NCBI GenBank assembly: GCA_937981555.1
Contig: CALJOK010000056.1
Span: forward strand, 1-62,621
Length of the DNA stretch: 62,621 bases
DNA from: an uncultured Saprospiraceae bacterium
Lineage (GTDB): Bacteria > Bacteroidota > Bacteroidia > Chitinophagales > Saprospiraceae
Direction of reading: 5' to 3'
Below, piece by piece: positions 58,678 to 62,621 of the stretch. Under the pieces are notes generated by a model. The model was not told the origin of the DNA and searched no databases. It saw only the letters and a list, made by a program, of their open reading frames with translations. The translations under genes were made by a program, and so were the position numbers. Positions within the stretch are counted from its first letter, which is position 1, and the number at the start of each line of letters is the position of its first letter.

Positions 58678-60000
58678 TTATTTCAACAAAAAATTAATTT
58701 GTGTAACAATACTTTTACGAAGTTCTAAAACTGGTTCTAGCTTTCCTTTAGATAAGCGAAATAATCTCCATCCACTCAAAGTGTTTTTCGCAAAATCTTT
58801 AAACCACCAAGCAAAAAGGCCGGTCAATACTATGCTAACAATATACACCCAAGTCATCCACCTTTCCGTAAAGAACTGCTTAAAAGCCCAAATTTGTAAT
58901 CCATAAAAAATTAGATAAGTAAAAATCCCTGCTAATATTTTTACTGCTGAAGTATAAGCAGCATGTAGTTTTAATTTTTTATATATCAATGCTGGAATAT
59001 AATTGGCTAAGAAATTATTTACAAAACCATAAACAAAAGCAGGATACCCGAGAATCATAAGAAATGTTCGTATCACCCAATTTAATTTAGCACTTGGCTT
59101 TTGTGTTTTTACAACAATACAATCACGGGTTTTATTTTTTTGCAAAAAAGAAAAATACTCCTTGACATTTGAAGCAAACTTTGTGGCTTCAGCGAGTTTC
59201 TCTTCTTGTAGATTTTGCCACGACTCAATCATCTTTTTTGTTCGGTCAAAAACTAAATCAAGAGAAAGAGGATTTTCACTTTGAACAATTTCTTCTAATT
59301 TCCTCATCAAAGCATCTTCCTCATCATCACGTGTGTGTATTGTTAAATTTTCAGCCCGCCTTTGCATTGCAGTAGTTAATTCTGTCACCGCTTGGAATTT
59401 ATCTTTTCGATAAATGGCTTCAAAGTCAGCTACCTTAATTGGCTCTCCAACATTGATAAATATCGGCGTTCTAAAATTCCTCTGATCTTTATAATTTAAT
59501 CCAACTACCAAAATTTCCATACCTAATTTAAAATCATTCTTATCTTCTGTGCCCAAAGCAATTCGAGCAGATCCAGTTTTAAACCTTCGAATCCTTCTAG
59601 GAATATCACTTCCACCTTCTGCCGCAATGTACAAACATCCCCCTTTGGTCAAGAAGTCCTCTGCAAATCGAAAGGCTTTATTGTTGTCCAATTTTACGCC
59701 ATCTTTTCCTACATCTTGCCGACGCTCTACTTTGATACCATAAGTACTACCCAAAAATGGCCCTAAAACTGGAATCTCAAACATACCTGCATTGGCCAAA
59801 AAGTGAACAAATCGATTGACTGGAATAACCGCTACGAAAGGATCAAATAAAGTATTAGGATGATTAGAAACGATAATGGTTGGATGCTTAATCCGAAGGT
59901 TTTGTTTATTTCTAGTCAAAAATTTTGAATAAAAAGTTCGACTCGTCACTGTCACCAACGACCACACAAATGCATAACTTAAAAATTTATATGGATTCAA
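58678..60000 (-). CDS. PlsC-type 1-acylglycerol-3-phosphate acyltransferase-like
   Basis: A 440-residue protein. N-terminal acyltransferase domain: HPTIIVSNHPNTLFDPFVAV (motif I with His about 48; five residues between His and Asp, a variant common in Bacteroidota), VERRQDVGKDG (motif II region) and LYIAAEGGSDIPRRIRRFKTGSARIAL (motif III, about 134). A helical middle and a C-terminal part with membrane segments (about 315-335, 360-380, 385-405) follow; the size is larger than simple PlsC (about 240). It probably acylates a glycerophospholipid or an LPS precursor. It is 23 bases downstream of lpxK and 17 upstream of the glycosyltransferase. Confidence 0.85.
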   Translation of the reverse strand: MNPYKFLSYAFVWSLVTVTSRTFYSKFLTRNKQNLRIKHPTIIVSNHPNTLFDPFVAVIPVNRFVHFLANAGMFEIPVLGPFLGSTYGIKVERRQDVGKDGVKLDNNKAFRFAEDFLTKGGCLYIAAEGGSDIPRRIRRFKTGSARIALGTEDKNDFKLGMEILVVGLNYKDQRNFRTPIFINVGEPIKVADFEAIYRKDKFQAVTELTTAMQRRAENLTIHTRDDEEDALMRKLEEIVQSENPLSLDLVFDRTKKMIESWQNLQEEKLAEATKFASNVKEYFSFLQKNKTRDCIVVKTQKPSAKLNWVIRTFLMILGYPAFVYGFVNNFLANYIPALIYKKLKLHAAYTSAVKILAGIFTYLIFYGLQIWAFKQFFTERWMTWVYIVSIVLTGLFAWWFKDFAKNTLSGWRLFRLSKGKLEPVLELRKSIVTQINFLLK

Positions 60001-60023
60001 TCTATTTAGTTTTTTTTTGATTT

Positions 60024-61091
60024 TTACGATCGAAAATTTAATAAAAACTGCTTCACTTCTTCATCAAACTTTTCTCCTTCCTCAAAATGAAATTCTACTT
60101 GGACTGGTAATGCAAAAATCGGTAATTGATTCTCTTGCAAAAAAGGATGATGCAATTGTAATCGCATCGCATCTTTTTCAGTAGTCAAAATCACTTTCTT
60201 TTTTGACTCCATTTTATCGAAAGTAGTTTTTAAAAATGAAACATCAAATTTACTAAAATATCTGTGGTCTTCATATTCCAAAGTTTTTACAGAGTTGACT
60301 TGAGACTCCAAATAGTTTACCAAATAATCTGTTCGAGCAATCGCACATATTAATAACACATCAACATCAGGTTCTAACTTAGCTCGATATTTATGATTTA
60401 GAATATAATATGGTTCGTAATATTTATAATGTGAGAAAAATATTTTTTGATGAGGAAATGGTTTTATTTTTTTGATAAAATATTCTTTTTCTTCTGCTGT
60501 GATATCAGGTGGACATTTGGAGACAATCAAAACATCCGCTCGTTGGTAAGCAGATCGCCACTCTCTCAATCTCCCTGACGGTAACAAATAATCATCTGTG
60601 AATGGAAAATTATACTCCGTCAATAAGATATTTAATCCAGGTTTAATTGCTCGATGTTGGAATGCATCATCTAGTAAAATAACTTGTGTGTTAGGACTTT
60701 CCGATAAAATTTTAGGAACGGCAAATGTTCGATTTTCAGCAACTGCCACATGTACATCTGGAAATTTTCGTTTGAATTGCAACGGTTCATCTCCTACCGT
60801 CTCTGCATTATTTTGAGTTTCTACTTTTAAATAGCCTTTAGTTTTTCGTTTGTAGCCTCTACTAAGTGTTGCAACATTTAAGTAGGGTCGCAGTAATTGA
60901 ATGAGGTATTCAATATGTGGCGTTTTACCTGCACCTCCTACCGAAAGATTTCCTACAGAAATGATCGGAAGATCAAAAGCAATTCCTTTGAGCAATCCTT
61001 TTTTATAAAAAAAGTCAATTATACTCACACCTGCTCCGTACAGTAGTGAGAAGGGGGAGAATAATATTTTTATGAGTTTATTTCGAAACAT
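60024..61091 (-). CDS. lpxK: Tetraacyldisaccharide 4'-kinase (LpxK)
   Basis: A 355-residue membrane-associated kinase that phosphorylates the 4' position of the lipid A precursor. Features: FYKKGLLKGIAFDLPIISVGNLSVGGAGKTPHIEYLI with Walker A (about 45-60), LSRGYKRKTKGYLKV, VGDEPLQFKRKFPDVHVAVAENR, LLDDAFQHRAIKPGLNILLTEYNFPFTDDYLLPSGRLREW (about 140) and a late ILTTEKDAMRL. It is diagnostic of LpxK. ATG at 61091 heads an operon with acyltransferase, glycosyltransferase and sigma factor, all on the minus strand with short gaps. Confidence 0.93.
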   Translation of the reverse strand: MFRNKLIKILFSPFSLLYGAGVSIIDFFYKKGLLKGIAFDLPIISVGNLSVGGAGKTPHIEYLIQLLRPYLNVATLSRGYKRKTKGYLKVETQNNAETVGDEPLQFKRKFPDVHVAVAENRTFAVPKILSESPNTQVILLDDAFQHRAIKPGLNILLTEYNFPFTDDYLLPSGRLREWRSAYQRADVLIVSKCPPDITAEEKEYFIKKIKPFPHQKIFFSHYKYYEPYYILNHKYRAKLEPDVDVLLICAIARTDYLVNYLESQVNSVKTLEYEDHRYFSKFDVSFLKTTFDKMESKKKVILTTEKDAMRLQLHHPFLQENQLPIFALPVQVEFHFEEGEKFDEEVKQFLLNFRS

Positions 61092-61254
61092 TAATTTTGT
61101 GAATTATCGTAATAGTTCTAACACTAAATTAACCTAGAGGTTGCAGACTTTCTTTTTCAAAAAAGGAAAAGAACAAAAGTAATTGAAATTCTTTTTTATT
61201 TTTACAAAAAACCAAATTTACATAATCGTTTCTTTCTCCTAAAATTTGAATATT

Positions 61255-61995
61255 ATGAAAGCACTAATTTTTGCCGCTGGCCTTGGTACTCGACTCCGAC
61301 CTTTGACTGATGATCGACCAAAGGCATTAGTTGAAATTAATGGAATGACTTTGTTGGAAATTGTGATTCGTCGTTTGAAAAAAGCGGGAGTGACTGATCT
61401 CATTGTCAATGTACATCATCATGCACAAATGATTATTGATTTTTTGCAAAATAAAAACAACTTTGATATCAATGTTTCTATTTCGGATGAACGAAATGAG
61501 TTGCTCGACACAGGTGGCGGTTTGTTAAAAATGGCTGATTTCTTTTCGGATGGAAAACCTTTTTTCGTTCATAATGTAGATATTCTTTCTAATATTGATT
61601 TGAAAAAGATGTATGATACGCATGTAAAGTCTGAAGCTGTTGCTACGTTGTCGACTCGACATCGGGCAACTTCTCGTTACCTTTTATTTAATAAAAAAAA
61701 TGAATTGTATGGTTGGATGAATATCAAAACGGGTAAAATGATTTTGTGTAAAAAGAAAAAAGGGAAATTGAATTTGCGCGCGTTTAGTGGTATTCATGTG
61801 ATTAGTCCTGATTTGTTTGATGCAATGCCTGGGGATAAAAATGCTTTTTCGATTATCGATGTTTATTTGGCGGCGGCGGCTTACCAGAAGATTGTGGGAT
61901 ATCCGCATGAGGAAGATGTTTGGATGGATGTGGGGAAAATTGAGAATTTGGAAGAGGCAAAGGTGTTGCTTGGGCAAATCCTAGACACAGACTAA
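61255..61995 (+). CDS. MurU-like nucleotidyltransferase
   Basis: A 246-residue nucleotidyltransferase from the ATG at 61255 (a TTG at 61246 also opens the frame). Features: MKALIFAAGLGTRLRPLTDDRPKALVEINGMTLLE (NTP-binding GxGTRLRPLT...PK), VHHHAQMIIDFL, DERNELLDTGGGLLKM, FFVHNVDILSNIDL (metal site), and late WMDVGKIENLEEA. It matches the sugar-1-phosphate nucleotidyltransferases of the MurNAc-1-P uridylyltransferase (MurU) type, used in cell-wall recycling. The partner kinase (AmgK) is not adjacent. The last three residues and the TAA stop (LDTD) come from a dispersed repeat. Confidence 0.85.
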   Translation: MKALIFAAGLGTRLRPLTDDRPKALVEINGMTLLEIVIRRLKKAGVTDLIVNVHHHAQMIIDFLQNKNNFDINVSISDERNELLDTGGGLLKMADFFSDGKPFFVHNVDILSNIDLKKMYDTHVKSEAVATLSTRHRATSRYLLFNKKNELYGWMNIKTGKMILCKKKKGKLNLRAFSGIHVISPDLFDAMPGDKNAFSIIDVYLAAAAYQKIVGYPHEEDVWMDVGKIENLEEAKVLLGQILDTD

Positions 61996-62007
61996 CACAG
62001 ACTTGAC
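61981..62007. repeat. Dispersed ACACAGACTAACACAGACTT repeat at the gene end
   Basis: CTAGACACAGACTAACACAG, followed by ACTTGACTG, has the tandem ACACAGACT pattern. It contains the last codons and the TAA stop (61993-61995) of the nucleotidyltransferase gene. Repeats of this kind are known to me beside GxxExxY genes, and such a gene follows. Confidence 0.55.
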
Positions 62008-62060
62008 TGACTTTCCTCGTTTAATTTAAACCTGAATATTTTATCTTAATTAGAAAAGTA

Positions 62061-62468
62061 TCACCATTTTATTTTTAGATTTTTTCTATCGTTTGTGAAT
62101 ATTTTCCTTTTGAACTCTAATTTTTCACCAAAGTTAAAAAGGAGTCCAATTTCAATTTTTGTGGCTCTTAAGTAATTAAGAATTTGCGCTTCATGAATAG
62201 CATGCAATTGCTTACCAGCTTTTAATTCTATGATTACTTTTCCATCAACAATTAAGTCCGCTCGAAAATCACCTATCTTTTCGTATCTAAAATATACAGG
62301 AATTTCAGCCTGTCTAATAACATGATGCCCTTGCTCAATTAAAATTAATTCTAGTGCCTTTTCATAAACACTTTCCAAAAATCCAAAACCTAATTCATCC
62401 GAAACATCATAAGCTGCTCTGATTATTTTTTTAGTCAAATCTGTATGAAGATATTTTTCATTTTCCAT
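62061..62468 (-). CDS. GxxExxY protein (PD-(D/E)XK nuclease-like)
   Basis: A 135-residue protein with the name-giving motif GFGFLESVYEKALELIL (GxxExxY, about residues 27-43) and a PD-(D/E)XK-like core DFRADLIVDGKVIIELKAGKQL (D about 69, ELK about 81). These match the GxxExxY family, small proteins of unknown role with a nuclease fold, often adjacent to dispersed intergenic repeats in Bacteroidota. The C-terminus (LLFNFGEKLEFKRKIFT) is typical. It sits between the repeat-tailed nucleotidyltransferase and a probable transposase, so the neighbourhood looks prone to insertion. Confidence 0.88.
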   Translation of the reverse strand: MENEKYLHTDLTKKIIRAAYDVSDELGFGFLESVYEKALELILIEQGHHVIRQAEIPVYFRYEKIGDFRADLIVDGKVIIELKAGKQLHAIHEAQILNYLRATKIEIGLLFNFGEKLEFKRKIFTNDRKNLKIKW

Positions 62469-62539
62469 AATAGTATTTTACTTATTAACTCAAGTTACGC
62501 ACTTTTGAAAAAAAGTAATGAAAGCCTAGCTTTGTGAGA

Positions 62540-62621
62540 TGCAAGATAAATTAGATTTATACACAGATTATTTACTATCAAGTTTTGGACAAACATCAGC
62601 AACAGGATTATCACGACTAGT
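62540..62621 (+). CDS. Probable transposase, N-terminal fragment at window edge
   Basis: An ATG at 62540 opens a frame to the window end: the 27 residues run MQDKLDLYTDYLLSSF then GQTSATGLSRL. The LYTDYL...FGQ...ATGLS pattern is what I know from the first residues of an IS4-like family of DDE transposases widespread in Bacteroidota. The rest is beyond the window. The preceding AT-rich stretch with AGTTACGCACTTTTGAAAAA may be the left end of the insertion sequence, but the right end cannot be seen. Confidence 0.6.

Overview
The window looks like chromosomal DNA of an AT-rich member of the Bacteroidota, most likely of the Saprospiria type. Evidence: two secreted proteins end in type IX secretion (T9SS) sorting domains, one type B and one type A. 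There is a menaquinone gene cluster, a mevalonate-pathway decarboxylase, LPS genes (lpxK, lptC, an O-antigen-ligase-like protein), an outer-membrane beta-barrel protein with a carboxypeptidase-regulatory-like N-domain, several Bacteroidota-type DUF proteins, and promoters of the TTG-N20-TAnnTTTG kind instead of the enteric -35/-10 type. No rRNA, tRNA or CRISPR array was seen.

Layout. 1-3.8 kb: a TPR lipoprotein cut by the edge, an O-antigen-ligase-like membrane protein, and an alpha/beta hydrolase divergent from a TetR regulator with two operator-like repeats between them. 3.9-10.6 kb: a minus-strand menaquinone cluster (hotdog thioesterase, menF, menD, menC, menE) followed by a dipeptide-epimerase-like enolase-superfamily gene; menA and menB are not in the window. 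10.8-20.6 kb: class C beta-lactamase-fold hydrolase, OM beta-barrel protein with a glycine-rich tail, sorbosone-dehydrogenase-like lipoprotein, membrane patatin, CBS/CorC-type hemolysin family protein and lptC. 20.6-29.5 kb: large T9SS adhesin-like protein, pssA, purS, rsmI, a T9SS dockerin/cohesin-like protein, a conserved hypothetical protein and a heme-binding protein. 29.6-37 kb: an exported TPR-CHAT protein, an anti-sigma/TPR-like membrane protein, a RidA-like lipoprotein and a patatin-Omp85 fusion. 37-42 kb: a membrane protein with its winged-helix regulator, a COQ4-like protein, a DUF1361 protein, two paralogous membrane proteins, and an HD phosphohydrolase fused to a Pycsar-effector-like transmembrane domain. 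42.5-53 kb: hypothetical protein, mvaD, DUF4294 and DUF1761 proteins, two amidohydrolase-family proteins, rsmG and a hypothetical membrane protein. 53-62.6 kb: histidine kinase/response regulator pair, a two-repeat lipoprotein, an operon lpxK-acyltransferase-glycosyltransferase-ECF sigma factor, a MurU-like nucleotidyltransferase, a GxxExxY protein and the first codons of a probable transposase.

Two things stand out. First, the HD plus Pycsar-effector-like fusion at 40788-42050 has no nucleotide cyclase beside it and is the best candidate for an undescribed signalling or defence protein. Second, intergenic spaces are filled with several families of short palindromic or dispersed repeats, and these repeatedly reach into genes: they supply the stop codons of menC, menD, the epimerase, the response regulator and the nucleotidyltransferase, and seem to supply the N-terminal extension of lptC. 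Start codons were moved downstream of the longest open frame where a signal peptide, a promoter element or a repeat argued for it.
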